64,000 bases of DNA from Salminus brasiliensis (taxonomy: Eukaryota > Chordata > Actinopteri > Characiformes > Bryconidae), in contig NC_132888.1 in assembly GCF_030463535.1 (NCBI RefSeq), positions 2,249,480 to 2,313,479 of the forward strand, written 5' to 3'. The notes below the pieces were generated by a model that ran no database searches, had not been told where the DNA came from, and saw only the letters and a list, made by a program, of their open reading frames with translations. Both the position numbers and the translations under genes were made by a program. Positions 12,669 through 25,800 of this stretch are shown here, piece after piece. How positions within the stretch are numbered: the stretch's first letter is position 1; every line of letters starts with the position of its first letter.

Positions 12669-13697
12669 GTGTATTATGTTCACCACAGATGTTTCACAGA
12701 GCAGAGTGTTTCCCTTCACAAGGCTCCCAATGGTCATGTGAAAGTAAGTGCTGCCGCTGGACCAGTTTGTGATTTTGCTGAAAGGATACATCACCAGCAC
12801 CTCCTACAGGACACACAGAGCAGGACACACACTTCAATAAAAAACATCCCAAATATAATAGAAACTACTTAAATATAAATATAATTAAAAGTAAAATCTC
12901 TATCTGCTCAGAAAGTGTTTATATACTAATATTATAATAAACACTAATAATAACACTCCTACAGAAAGTGGTGGAGGTTCTCCATCACTGTGTTCATCAT
13001 TAGAACATCTCCAAAGTTCTCCTCATGGAGTCTAGTATTATTTAGAGTTCTCCTCAGATCAACACCTGGTTTGGTGGTAAATCAGGGCTTAATGATGGTA
13101 AATCAGGTGAGCTGCTGCTGCTGCTGATGGAGTTGATGGGGTGATGGGGTTAGGTGTCTAGGATGTCACTTTTCTCCATAATTTGAATCAGTCAGCTGTT
13201 TGAACGATGAATGGACCAACAGAAATGACCTGGAATCAATCCTTTCTACATTGACTGTAAGTATGTGTGTATCTATTCTGACCACTAACTCTTATCTGTT
13301 CCTGTGTGATGTAGTTGTGTACACTCTGCACATGTCAGACATGCTTACCCTAGTTTTGGGGTCACTGAGAGTGACTCCTTGTTTGCTGATTGCGATCAAG
13401 ATTAAACTGGGGTAACTGCGCTCGGACGTTTGCTGTGAAAGGCAGGAATTGTTAGTGGGGATATGAATGTAAGCTGTATGTTTATGCAGCACATGAACTT
13501 GATATGGTGTAGTAGTTATGTTCATCTACCTTCACCTCGAAGAAAGCACAGCCAAAGGTGGGCCATCCGGAGATAGCCTTCAGGAAGTTGACCTTAGCCT
13601 CATCCACAGTGATGCCGGCCTGCTTGTTGTATGAGTTAATGATGTGCTGTAGAAGCAGAAGAGACGAACTGTGGGCCGACACTTGTCCAGCATTTCT

Positions 13698-13776
<79 letters not shown>

Positions 13777-16700
13777 AATGCTGGACAATATATATATATA
13801 TATAAAAATAGTACTGTATATTTGGGTGTCACGGGTTTCCATATTGGTGTTGTGTGTACACTACTGGTCAAAAGTTTTAGAACATTTTCCCATTTTTATT
13901 GATATTTAAGCATTGACTTAAAATAGTACAAAGGTAGGCAGTAACTGTCGGAGCTTTAGAGGGAAAAATGAACTAAAAATGCAAAATAATGTAAATTATA
14001 AACATTTAAAATTACTTTTTAGGAAATAAATAACTGGCTAACAGGTTCCAGCTGCTCTGTATCAATTAAGTAATTAAGTAAATAATAAACCCTGATGTTA
14101 CTGCATCTCTACCACAGTATTTCCCCAACACTGCACCTTCAGACTGCTCTCACAACGACTAGAGAGCAACAGGTCGAGCTTCTGACTCTGAACAGTGGAG
14201 CTCTCTAGAGAAGCTCCGGATAAAGCCAGAGTGCGGTGAGGACCGTCTCCTACACCAGCAGAAGACTCGGACTTGGAAACAGGAGGAAGCTGAAGGGGTC
14301 CGGTACAGGAAGAGGCCTGACCCACTCAAACCCACACAACAGCATCAGCAGACCAGTTTCTGAGAGTCAACAGCAGCTCACAAGTCCGCACTCAGCAGCC
14401 CAACACTGGAGCAAGTCCCAGACTTGGAGCTGCAGGTTGGACTGCAGGTGGCGTGGCAGTAAGGTGCTAGGATTACTATGATGCATATACGATGAGCAAT
14501 ACTGCCATTGGGGTGTTCTAAAACTTTTGACTGGTAGTGTACAGTGTGGGTACGTAAATTGATGAGTTGTATGGCGGACCTTCTTCCAGTCTTCAGTAGA
14601 CATGATCTTCTGCTGATTCACCGGCACCAACTCCTTCAGCATTTTAGGAATCATGACGAACTGAGAGCGGTCAGAGTCCACCTTGACCCTGAAGAGCAAC
14701 CCGGCCAGGTTTATCAGCTCCTCTTTCAACACAGTGTGGTACCCACGCAGATACTTCGGCAGTTCCTGAGGAAACACAGCAGTGGTGAGTTTGAGGGAAA
14801 GCTAGCAAACCTGGATTAGCCAGTCTACTAAACGTTCCTGAAAACACTCCTAAGAGCGTTCGCTCGACTCTGTGCTCTCAGATATTAACGTTCTCCTCTA
14901 AATGGGTGGGATTTGAGCATATATACAGTTATCTGGGGTGGTGGTTGTGGCTCCGCGGTTGTGGGTCGATACCCGGGCTCAGCAAGCTGCCACTGTTGGG
15001 CCCTTGAGCAAGGCCCTTCACCCCCACCAGCAATGGCTGCCCTTGTCTTGGACGTTCCTGGCTGCACATCACTGCCCATGGACCATCGGTTCTTTGGTCA
15101 TTTCAGTGGACCGCTGTCGAGTCCAACTTCCTTTAACTCGAGCAGATAGTCACTTGTCTTAGAGCTGGGCGATATGGACATTATATCATGATATTTAAAG
15201 ACATTTTTGACGATATCAAATCAAATCAAATCAAATCAAATTTTATTTGTCACATACATAGTCATACACAGTATAACTTGCAGTGAAATGCTTTTTGACA
15301 GTCTGCCCACATCAAGCTATACAGTAAAAAAATCTACATTTAAACTTAACGAAACCTTAACTTAATGAAGTAAAGTATATGATATTAATCAAAATAAGCG
15401 CCAATCCATTGAGTTAAATAAGACTGCTTACACTCTTTGTAAAAAAACAGGAAGTCATGAAAGCATATTGTGAACCACAATAACAAAATTCATCACGATA
15501 CGATTAAATATTGTCATATTGCCCAGCTCTAACTTGTCTCATTCCCAGTTTGGCAGTTTATCCCTAATAAAGAGGGGGGGGGGGTTCCAGCGGGAACGTG
15601 GATGCATCAATGCATACCCTCTATACTAGTGTCTGGTTGCCAATCAGCACAGAGCTAATTTACATATCAATCTCAAAAGTAATGAGTTATGGAGGTACGT
15701 GGGAAACAAAAGGAAGAAATTTTAAAAATGATGGAAACTATAAAACTATAAAAAAAATTATGGACTGTTGAAAGGTGACCTGAGCCGCAGGTCATTAAGA
15801 GGCCTACCTGTGGGAAATGGAAGGTGAGGTCAGCGGTCACATCCTTCCCAGGAATCACATTAAACCAGAGCTTCCTCATTAGCAGGACAAGATACGGAAC
15901 ACCTGTCGTAGTTCCTGAAGACAAAACAAAAGGCGAACATAAAGAAGCTTTATAAAGTTCTTGAGAAATTTCAGCAAATATTAGCAACTCAACAATATTC
16001 TTCACAACCTACTATCAGCAATCGGTATCGTGCCCCCTCCCCCGGGTCGATTCCTAGCCGCTGCCCACAGGCCCAAATAAGGACTTCTGCCTCATTTGTG
16101 TTCATGTGTTTGGTTCAATGTATCGATTCATGTTCGTTTGGTTCATGTGTTTCACCTGGGACTGGGGGTACTTAAGGAGCCTCAGCACCATGGTTCAACG
16201 CCAAGAATTGTATCGTTTGTTTCCTTGAGGTCGCTCAAGAGGTTCCCCATACTACTGGAGGTGTGTTATGGTCAGCTTCGGCTCGGTATCCACGATTCAG
16301 GAGAAGGTCACCCTGCTAACCATGTTATCAGCGAGGATCGCTCGCTCACTGTCAGGATTCACTGGCTACACATGTCCCAGCAGAACGCTGCTGTTTCAGG
16401 TTAGGTCGGCCTTGCCGTTTGGTCTAGCTGCTGGTTCCCCAGCCCTCCTTGCCTTGTTATTGAGCTCATATTTTTCGGTGTTTTATGTAATAAACCCCCT
16501 TGTATTACATTCCATCTCTGCAAGTGTTCATCCCTTCGTGTCTGGCCTAGCACGCCTTGACACCTACCCTCTTTGGCTTTCCTTCCTTTCTTGGGCGCGT
16601 CCGTGTGCTGCTTCAAGTTGTCGAAAAAGTACTGCTGGTCATTCATGCTTACCATCTGAAATATACACACATTTAGACCAATTACATTAGGACAAGACTC

Positions 16701-16883
16701 CTCAGAAGAGTATCCTCCTCTTCTGAAATGGTAAAAGTCATCAATCTCAAAGGAGAACTGCTCAGGAACCTTGTTAGGGGTTTTGACGAAGAAGGCGTAT
16801 CCATCAACGGACGAGAGCTCCAGATAACTGCCGATGCTGCGACAGAGGTCCCGGATCCTTGTAGTGGTGGTGACCTCAAAGAT
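9393..16883 (-). CDS. myo7b: myo7b exons 40-47: second FERM domain and C-terminus
   Basis: Exons 16770-16883, 16568-16655, 15808-15914, 14580-14765, 13530-13646, 13349-13432, 12684-12803 and 9393-9527. Motifs: [114 protein letters not shown] and [15 protein letters not shown]2 of MYO7B binds USH1C in mammals. Exon 40 has a weak donor (GTTCCT). After DDLLKSY the protein ends with a tail of about 33 residues finishing LPFIFN, unlike the human ends, then TGA at 9395-9393. Confidence 0.92.
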
Positions 16884-19800
16884 CTGGAGTGGCAGATTGA
16901 GATAGTTAAAGGTAGGAGTGAAAAGAACTTACACCTGACAAAGCTGAGAGCTCCATACCTCTGCTGTGTCGTTGGGGAAATGAACTTTGTGGAAGATCTG
17001 GGAGCTGTTCTTCTGAATGGCGTCTACTTCAACCTGGTGAGGAGGCAATTTCCTGGCTTCAATACTAAAAAGCAGAAAATAATGAGGGGGGGGGTCATCA
17101 GAGTTGGGTGCAAACATGCTCCTACTGAAGACAAGCATGGTCTGACTCAACATTTGTCATGAATGTCACGCAGGAGACGACTGTTTCTGCTCTGATTACA
17201 GGATTTTGATCATGTACTGGTACCAGCTTGGTCCTGCTGGCCATCCTGGTTGTCTAGCTTGGTCAGGTTGGGCATGCTTCTAGACCAGCTAAACCATCAA
17301 ACTCAAACAAAAACATATCCTATGCTGGTCAAGAACTAAACTGGTCAACCAGTTTAACCAGTGGTGTCATGCTGGTTGACCAGGATGGTCATGTTGGTCA
17401 TGCTGGCCATCCTGGTTGTCTAGCTTGGTCAGGTTGGTCATACTTGTAGACCAGCTAAGCCATCAAACGCAAACAAAAACATACCCTATGCTGGTCAAGA
17501 GCTAAACTGGTCAACCAGTTTAACCAGTTAGTGCCTGGACGTCTACTATGAGCGTTCAGCAGATGCCAACAGCTGCCAATAGATAATAACAAAACAATGA
17601 ACTATCTGAGTTAGCATCGAGCTTCTCTACCATCCCAATGCTGAGGTTCTCACAGAGGCCTACCTGAGCATGCCCTGCATTCTCTGCAGGCAGGCAGCAG
17701 ACAGTGGTTCCCTGGCTCTGGAATCAAGGAACCTCTGAGCATGTTTTAGCAAACCGTGACTCGGGGGGAAGAGGCCACAGCAGAGCCATAAGAGCTGCCA
17801 GCCTCGCTCCAGACTCAACCTGGTAAGAGAAGACATGGTATAATAATAGATAGCAGATACTGCCATGTTCAGAACACCTAATAACACTGAGACACACAGG
17901 CTTTCCCACTGACCCGCTGTTGCTGGTCATCTGCTTCATGATCTGGCAGTATATCTCGTCTCTCAGCTCAGGGTGCTCCAACGCTGGGCCAAATATCTGG
18001 TCTGTTAGCTCTATTGGGGTACGCACATTCTTAATTGGGTAGTCGCCCATATACTTCAGGATAGGTGGTGGGCAGTTAAGGGGAAAGTAAGTAAGTACTG
18101 CCAATAGAATAGGACTCTCTGGAAAAGACAAACGTGAACCTATCGGCACCATGCTGCCTAATGCCATGTACAGTGGTTGATATGGTGTTGCTTTGGTGTT
18201 GCTATGGTGCTTGTTATGGTGCTTGTTATGATTTTCCAAGTGGTTGCTATGGTGTTGCAAAGTGGTTGCTAGGTGGTTGCTATGGTATCACAACTGGTTG
18301 CTCTCCCTCCTCCCAAATCTAATGTCCTATGAATTCCCTACCCTCCACCTCCCTCTTTACCTTGTCAGCTAATAATCCTGGCTCCACAGATCCTACAGTA
18401 TTCCAGATGTTTGCTCAGGTGATGCGAGGTGGTTGCTGTGGTATCCCAGGTGTCTTAGTGGTGGCTAGGGTTTTGCCTGGCACTTGCTACAGTATTCCAG
18501 GTGTTTACTCAGGTGTTGCAAGATGGTTGCTGCGGTATCCCAGGTGTTTGCAACATTGTTGCTTAGTGGTGGCTAGGGTTTTGCCTGGCACTTGCTATAG
18601 TATCCCAGGTGTTTGCTCAGGTGATGCGAGGTGGTTGCTGTGGTATCCCAGGTGTCTTAGTGGTGGCTAGGGTTTTGCTTGGCACTTGCTATAGTATCCC
18701 AGGTGTTTGCTCAGGTGATGCGAGGTGGTTGCTGTGGTATCCCAGGTGTCTTAGTGGTGGCTAGGGTTTTGCTTGGCACTTGCTATAGTATCCCAGGTGT
18801 TTGCTCAGGTGATGCGAGGTGGTTGCTGTGGTATCCCAGGTGTCTTAGTGGTGGCTAGGGTTTTGCCTGGCACTTGCTATAGTATCCCAGGAGTTTGCAC
18901 TGGTGTTGCGAGGTGGTTGCTGTGGTACCCCATGTGATTTTGGTTGGGTGTTACTACTGTCTATAAATGGATATAGGCTTTAAGCTATTATTGATCAAAG
19001 CAGATCTTTAGAGTCTTCATTATCACATCCATTAACCCTGGTGTCACACCAGCAGACGCTGTCAAACGTGTGCATGATATGCATGAACAGTTGGTGTTTG
19101 TGTGTTTGGTCAGTATGGGAAGGCCCTGAAAGGCTTGAAAGGATATCGGAGAAGGAAAGGCAGGCCAGCTGGCTGAGGTCAGATTTGTTCTGCAGACTCC
19201 TTAGTAGTGGCTGTTTCAGTGGTTCTTTGGCTTTTGCCCACAGCTTCTCTTGCCCCGCCTTCCCCTGTTTCCCAGCAACCTTACCCGCCTCCCTGTGGGT
19301 CAACAACACCAGCAGAATGAACAGAATGAACACACCTGCACAGATGGACATCAAAGAGCTGTCCTGTGTTTGACTCCATTGATCTGATTAGAAGTGGACA
19401 GTGAGACCAACAGCCCCTGGCATTTCCCTTCATCTCTACTCCAATGATCACTTCTGACTGGATTTATTGACTGTGGGGGGGGGGGGGGGGTTGATTAGGG
19501 TCGGTTCCTTCATTGGATCCATTCATGATAAGCATTGTCCACTTGTAATCAGACCAAACCTTTAGAGTGTAAATTTGCTGATCTGCTCAGTAAAACACTG
19601 ATATCAGAATAAACACTAATAATAATAACACTCCTACAGAAAGTGGTGGTGGTTCTCCATCACTGTGTTCATCATTAGAACATCTCCGAAGTTCTCCTCA
19701 TGGAGTCTAGTGTTATTTAGAGTTCTCCTCAGATCAACACCTGGTCTGGTGGTAAATCAGGGCTTAATGACGGTAAATCAGGTGAGCTGCTGCTGCTGCT

Positions 19801-22800
19801 GCTGCTGATGGAGGTGAACACATCCTCCACGCTGTGCTGGCTGGACTGGGGGCCGTCCAGGAGAACCCTGGAGGAACCAAGCTCTGTTCTTCAGACTAGC
19901 TCTTGAAGCGCTTGTTTCTCCGTTTTACTGGATTCATGTTCACCTGCTTTATCTGTTCTGATGAGATCTGGAGCTTCTACTGTAAAAAAGTAAAAAAGTA
20001 CCTGAAAAACTCAAAGGAGAATTCCTTGAGTGAAATGTGAGCCACTCTCTCCACATTCACCTCATCCTTCAAGACTGGGTGGACCTGCAGAGATTTCTTC
20101 GGGCCTGGGCTCAAAATATTCTGAAGTTGATAGAACAAACAAGCAGTTTACCATAGCATAACTAACCAATGGCCATACACTCTCACAGATAAACCAGTAT
20201 GAATTACTGTTGATGAGCTACCAGTATTTCATCAGAGGGGCGGCTCAGGGTCGGAAGGACCATGAGAGTGTCTGTAGAAATGGCTCCATTCTGCCCTGTT
20301 CTTTCATTCTGGCCTTGAATCCAACCTTCCTCCTCGAAATTCTCTCCATCCTTACTTATGCAGACAAGATCTCCCTTTCTGCAGCTCAGGAGCGTCGTGT
20401 CATCTACAGAAACAGTTAAATCACTGTTTAGTGATCATATTTATCCAAAGCAACGCACGCTAAATTGACAAAAGTATTGGGACACCTGCTTGTTCATCGT
20501 TTCTTCTGAAATCAAGGGCATTAAAACAGTTTATTCAGTTTATCCTGCTTTTGTTGGAGTAACTGTCTCTACAATGTCCAAATGTTTGTGGACATCCCTT
20601 TCAATAAATCCATTCAGCTTCTTTAAGTTGCAACCAGAGCTGACACAGAAGTACTGCCAATAGATTAGGACTCGCTGGAGCAGATAAACATGAACATTGA
20701 GCTGTGGAGCAGTGGAAGAACTGTGTTCTCTGGAATAATGGTGGTGGAGCTCCATCCAGTACTTTTGGGATGAGTTGAGGATGATCAGGTTGGGTGGTGA
20801 TCATCATCCATCCAACATCCTGACCTTACTGCTATGCTCTTGTGGTTGAATGCAGTCAAATCCTTACAGCAATGCTCCTCCAAAATCTAGTGGAAAGTCT
20901 TCTTCTCTGGACAGTAGAGATAGTTACTCCAACAAAAGCAGGATCAGCTCTTTTATTCCCCTTGATTTCTGATGAAACAGTAAATGAGCAGGCGTCCCAA
21001 TACTTTATAGATCCCAAAATGTATCTATGCCACTGTATATCATTCATAAGGGTGCAGTAAGATGCACACAGTGAGTATTAATAAGTGACGGTGTGTGCAG
21101 TACCTGGTCTGATGATGTCCTGTGTGGTTACAGCATAGACTGAGCGTTTCTTTAACCCTGTGAGGAACATGGAGATCAGCTCCACCATGCTGTGTGCATT
21201 TGCTGCCTTCAGTTTATACTGATCGCCCTTCAGGGTGGACACACACACCACCTCACCCGTCCTGCCCTCACTGGGTGTAGTAGAGAGTAGAGAGACAAAA
21301 AAAAGGGATAATGGTGAAAAATGATGGGCCTGCAGAACAGACGGCATTTCTGTGGCCAGTTAACCAAGCATACTAATGCAGCTGGCAACCCTAACCCAAA
21401 CCTTAAGGTCCTCCCCTTGCTTCTAAATCAGCTTCAATTCAACAATGTTGGAAACTCAGGAACTCTGAACTCATTCCCATGTGCTCTAAACCAGTCTGAG
21501 ACTGGTTCTGCTTGGTGATGTGGTGCATCATCTGGCTGGAAGCAGAGTTAGAAGATGGTAAACTGTGACCATGAAGCTCAGCAACATTACTCATACGTCT
21601 GTGGCCTTCAAGAGATGATTGATGCCAAGAAAACCTTCACTACACCATTACACCACCACCTCCACCAGCCTGGACCACTCACAAAAGGCAGGTTGGGCTC
21701 ATGGATTCATGCTGTTGACTCCAAGTTCTGACTCTACCATCTGTGCTCCTCAAAAAATCCAGACTCATCAGGCCAGGCGACGCTTCTCCTCCAGTCTTCA
21801 GCTGTCCAGTGTTGAGTTGGTGAGCCACTGCAGCCTCAGCTTTCTGTTCTTGGCTGAAAGAAGTGGAACCTGCCGTGGTTCTTCTACTGGTGGAGCTCTG
21901 TATTCTCCTCAAGGTTAGAGGTGGTGGTGGTGTTCAGTCTGAGCTGCTTTTCTGCTCTCCACATTTGTACAGAGTGGTCATCTGAGCTACTGTAGCCTTT
22001 CTGTCAGCTCTAACCAGTCTGACCATTCTGTTGACCCCCTCTCTCAACAACAAGGAGCTTCTGTCTGCAGAACTTCAGCTCACTGGACGGGTTTTCTTTA
22101 GAATGTGTTGTGCTGGAAATCCCAGAAGATCCCAACAGTTCATAAAATGCTAATGCCATTACATAGTTGACTACTGAACTGCATGAATGAAAAGGTCGGT
22201 GTACAGGTGTTCTCAATAAAGTGCTCAGAGGGTGGAATATCACAGTTCCTGTAGAACTTCACTTAGATCTACTCAAAACTGTTCTAGCTGCTGCAGGAAA
22301 TACGGCTGAGGTTGGAAAAACCGGCACCTGACTACTTGGACTCCTGTGAGCTCAGGGTAGGACAGCTGCAAAAAAGTCCTCTCTTTTCCTTCCTGGAAGG
22401 AGACCCCACTCCAGTTCACAGCGACCACAAACTGGTCTTGTGGCAATGGGGGACCTGGACAGAAAATAGAGAATCTAATCAGAAAAGGCATAAACAAAAT
22501 AAACACACAAACAACAACAACAACAACCTATTAGACAAGAGAGACTTCAAGAAAGACAACATTCCTTAATCAAACTAAATTCAGTTCATTAATGTTTATA
22601 TCTAAAATGTTACATTTGCACATTTACAGTAATGGTATTTAGCTGACGTTCTTATCCAGAGCGACTTACAAGGTTACTGGTATTACAGAGGTGGGCCAAG
22701 GTAGTGTTAGGAGTCTGGCCCAAGGACTCTTATTGATGTAGCGCAGCATACGGTCACCCAGACCAGGAACCGAACCCTGGTCTCCCACATGGTGTGGTAG

Positions 22801-25800
22801 CTCAGTGGCAGGTAGTGGTGTTATCTGTTGCGCCACACCAACCACCATGTTTGTGGACACCCCTTCCAATGAATCCATTCAGCTTCTTTAAGTTGCAACC
22901 ATTGCTGACAGATGTGCAAAGGCGCAGTAGAAGAGAAGTGCTGGAGCTTCAGCCAATACCTCTGGGATAAGTCTGAGCAGCATTTCTGATCCATCACTAA
23001 TAATCCATTATCAGTACCTGACCCCACGAATGCTCTAATGACCGACTGCCATCAAATCCTTACAGCAACGTTACAAAATCTAGTGTAGAGGCTGTAACTG
23101 CAGCAAGGGGAAAACCAGCTCCCTGTTATTACCCTTGACTTACAAAGCAACTCTGGAGGAGCGGGTGTCTGCAAACTTTTGGACATACAGTGTAGCTGTT
23201 GTGATGAATGGGTTAAGATTTACCGGAAATGATAGAAGCCTCATAAAATTTGGAGAAGTAGAGAGGCCATTTCAGACGGGCATAACCAACCACGTCCGCT
23301 TTCACCGTCTCAGCGCTGTCCTTGGAGTTGATATAAGTTCCCTAGGAGACAGAGCATACAGACGAAAGCACAGTATCATATCTCTGCATCATATCACTCT
23401 ATCCTAACCTTTGCTCTTAATAACAGCCACTGTGGCCTTGACCCGACACCTCCAGCAGGTATACAACAGCAATAGCAATGCCTGTAATCACCTGGGCATG
23501 TGCTGAGCTGACCAGCTGCACCAGTTTGGCCTCAGATTTGCTCTCAATCAGACTGAGGCTCATGCATTCCTGCACAACTTTCCTGGCAGTCTCCACGTTG
23601 CTTTCTGAGCCGTACTGGACATAGTAGTGTTTTGCTGCCAGCTGGACGTAATCATCCTCCTGGATAAGACAAGATAAAAGCAGCCATAAAGATAACTCAG
23701 CTAATATAGATAACCAGGCAAGAAAAAAGGTCTTTAACATAGTCGTATAAAATACAATAAAAGGACAAAAGTATTGGGACACATGCTCATTCACAGCTTC
23801 TTCTGAAATCAAGGGTGTTAAAAAGAGCTGATCCTGCTTCTGTTTGAGTAACTGTCTCTACTGTCCAGAGAAGAAGGTGGCTTTCTACCAGATTTTGGAG
23901 GAGCATTACTGTGAGGATTTGATTGCATTCAACAACAAATGCATGTTAGTGAGGTCAGGATGTTGGATGATGATCACCACCCCACCTCATCATCCCAAAC
24001 TCCCCAACTTATCCCAAAAGTACTGGATGAAGATCCACCATCCATCATTCCAGAGAACACAGTTCTTCCACTGCTCAACATCTCCACGATCAGCCATAAC
24101 ATTAAAACCATTGTGTAACCATCCCCCTCATGCTGCTGACACAGCTCTGACCCGTCGACGCATGGTCTTCACAAGACCTCTGAAGGTGCCTGGTGGTATC
24201 TGGAACACCAAGACTAACATTTGCAGCAGATCAGATCTTCAAGTCCTGTAAGTTGTGAGGTGGGCGGGTTCTCCATGAGCATCAATGATGGGCCTTGGGT
24301 GCCCATCACCCTGTCACTGGTTCACCAGTTGTCCTTCCTTGGAGCACTTTTGGTAGGTACTGACCACTGCATACCAGGAGGAACACCCCACAAGACCTGC
24401 CGGATGTTTTGGTGGAGATGTTCTGATGACCCAGTCGTTTATCTAGAACCTCACAGCTTGGTTCTGGTCAAAGTGTCTCAGATTTTTACATGCTTTAGCA
24501 CCTTCATCACCTTCAAGAACTGACCGTTCACTCGCTGCCTAATATGTAGATCCACCCCTCGACAGATGGAGCCACTGGAACCACCTCGTTGATGTGACAC
24601 AGTGGTTTTAATGTTATGGCTGATTGGTGTATAGGTACGTGGGTAGAGGCTCTACTGGTAGAACATATTAGAGGAACACTGTAAGTTGAGGACTGACCTT
24701 ATCAGAGTGGTACTCTCCAGTCTTGAGGCCGTGGATGATCTGCCGGTAGATGAGTTCTGTGCTGAAGGGGTCGGTGGTGCAGTCGTGCCAGGGGGTGAAA
24801 AGCTCCTTGCGGATGTAGAGTCTCCAGGGCGCGTGCTGTTCCTCCCTGCCCTGCCTCCTCTCCTCCTGCTCACACTGAGAGATGGCGTCCAACACGTGCT
24901 CTCCACCACAGCCCAGTGACCACATCTACAGACCAAACCAACACCAGGAGTGGCATTTTAAAACCCCTTAATAATATGTACACAATATGGACAAAAGTAT
25001 TCGGACACTGAAATCAAAGCTTTTGTTGGAGTAACTGTTTCTACTGTCCAGGGAAGAAGACTTTCTACTAGATTTTGGAGAAGAATTGATGTGGAGATTT
25101 GATTGTATTCAGCCACACAAGTGTTAGTGAGGTCAGGATGATTTGATGATTGATCACCACCCCACCTCATCATCCCCAACTCATCTCAAAAGTACTGGAT
25201 GGAGCTCCACCACCATCATTCCAGAGAACACAGTTCTTCCACTGCTCCACAGCTCCTCAATGCTGGGGGGCTTTATACCCCTCTAGTCCACGCCTGGCAT
25301 TAGGCAGCATGGTGCCAATAGGGTCATCATGTTTACCTGCTCCTGCAGAGAGTCCTATTCTATTGGCAGTACATCTCTACAGGGACTAGACAAGCTGTGT
25401 GTGTGTTTGTGTGCATTTGCACGTCTGTGTCAGCAGTGGGTGCAAATTTAAGTAGCTGAATGCATTCATTAGAAGGGGTGTCCACAAACATTTGGACATA
25501 TAGTGTATATTGTTCTTGACACCATTCGAACTCCTCAAACCTTCTCGTAGAGGGCGATGTAGAGGGAGAAGCCAAAAGCATCCTTCAGGTTGACTTTCTG
25601 AGCGATGGCCTGGCACAGCTCTGCCGAGGTGCAGGCTGAGTCTGCAGGCAGGCTGAGGGTCTGACCGTCCATCAGAGTCACGACCACCACCATGGGCTCC
25701 TTTTTCTCCACAGCCTGTCAATCAAATAATTACACCAGTAATTAGTAAAAAGACAAGATATCAACAACATAAAAAGACATGACAAATGTAAGCGTTGTAT

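Noticed and set aside
13482..13902. Ile-Tyr repeat proteins on both strands
   Set aside because: They translate the (AT)n core of the palindrome. The minus-strand frame also includes real exon 44, which makes it look longer than it is.
14098..14777. Coding potential in the Tc1-type element joined to exon 43
   Set aside because: The minus frames join exon 43 to transposon sequence by chance. Exon 43 ends at a clear donor at 14580.
16728..17162. 144-codon plus-strand frame
   Set aside because: Antisense shadow of myo7b exons 39 and 40; codon choice and similarity are on the minus strand.
18995..19354. Extending exon 36 to about 18995 along its open frame
   Set aside because: The extra residues ([15 protein letters not shown]...) are not in any myosin VII, and the AT-AC intron gives the conserved join.
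23844..24251. 135-codon plus-strand frame
   Set aside because: Runs through two adjoining MITE remnants; no family resemblance.
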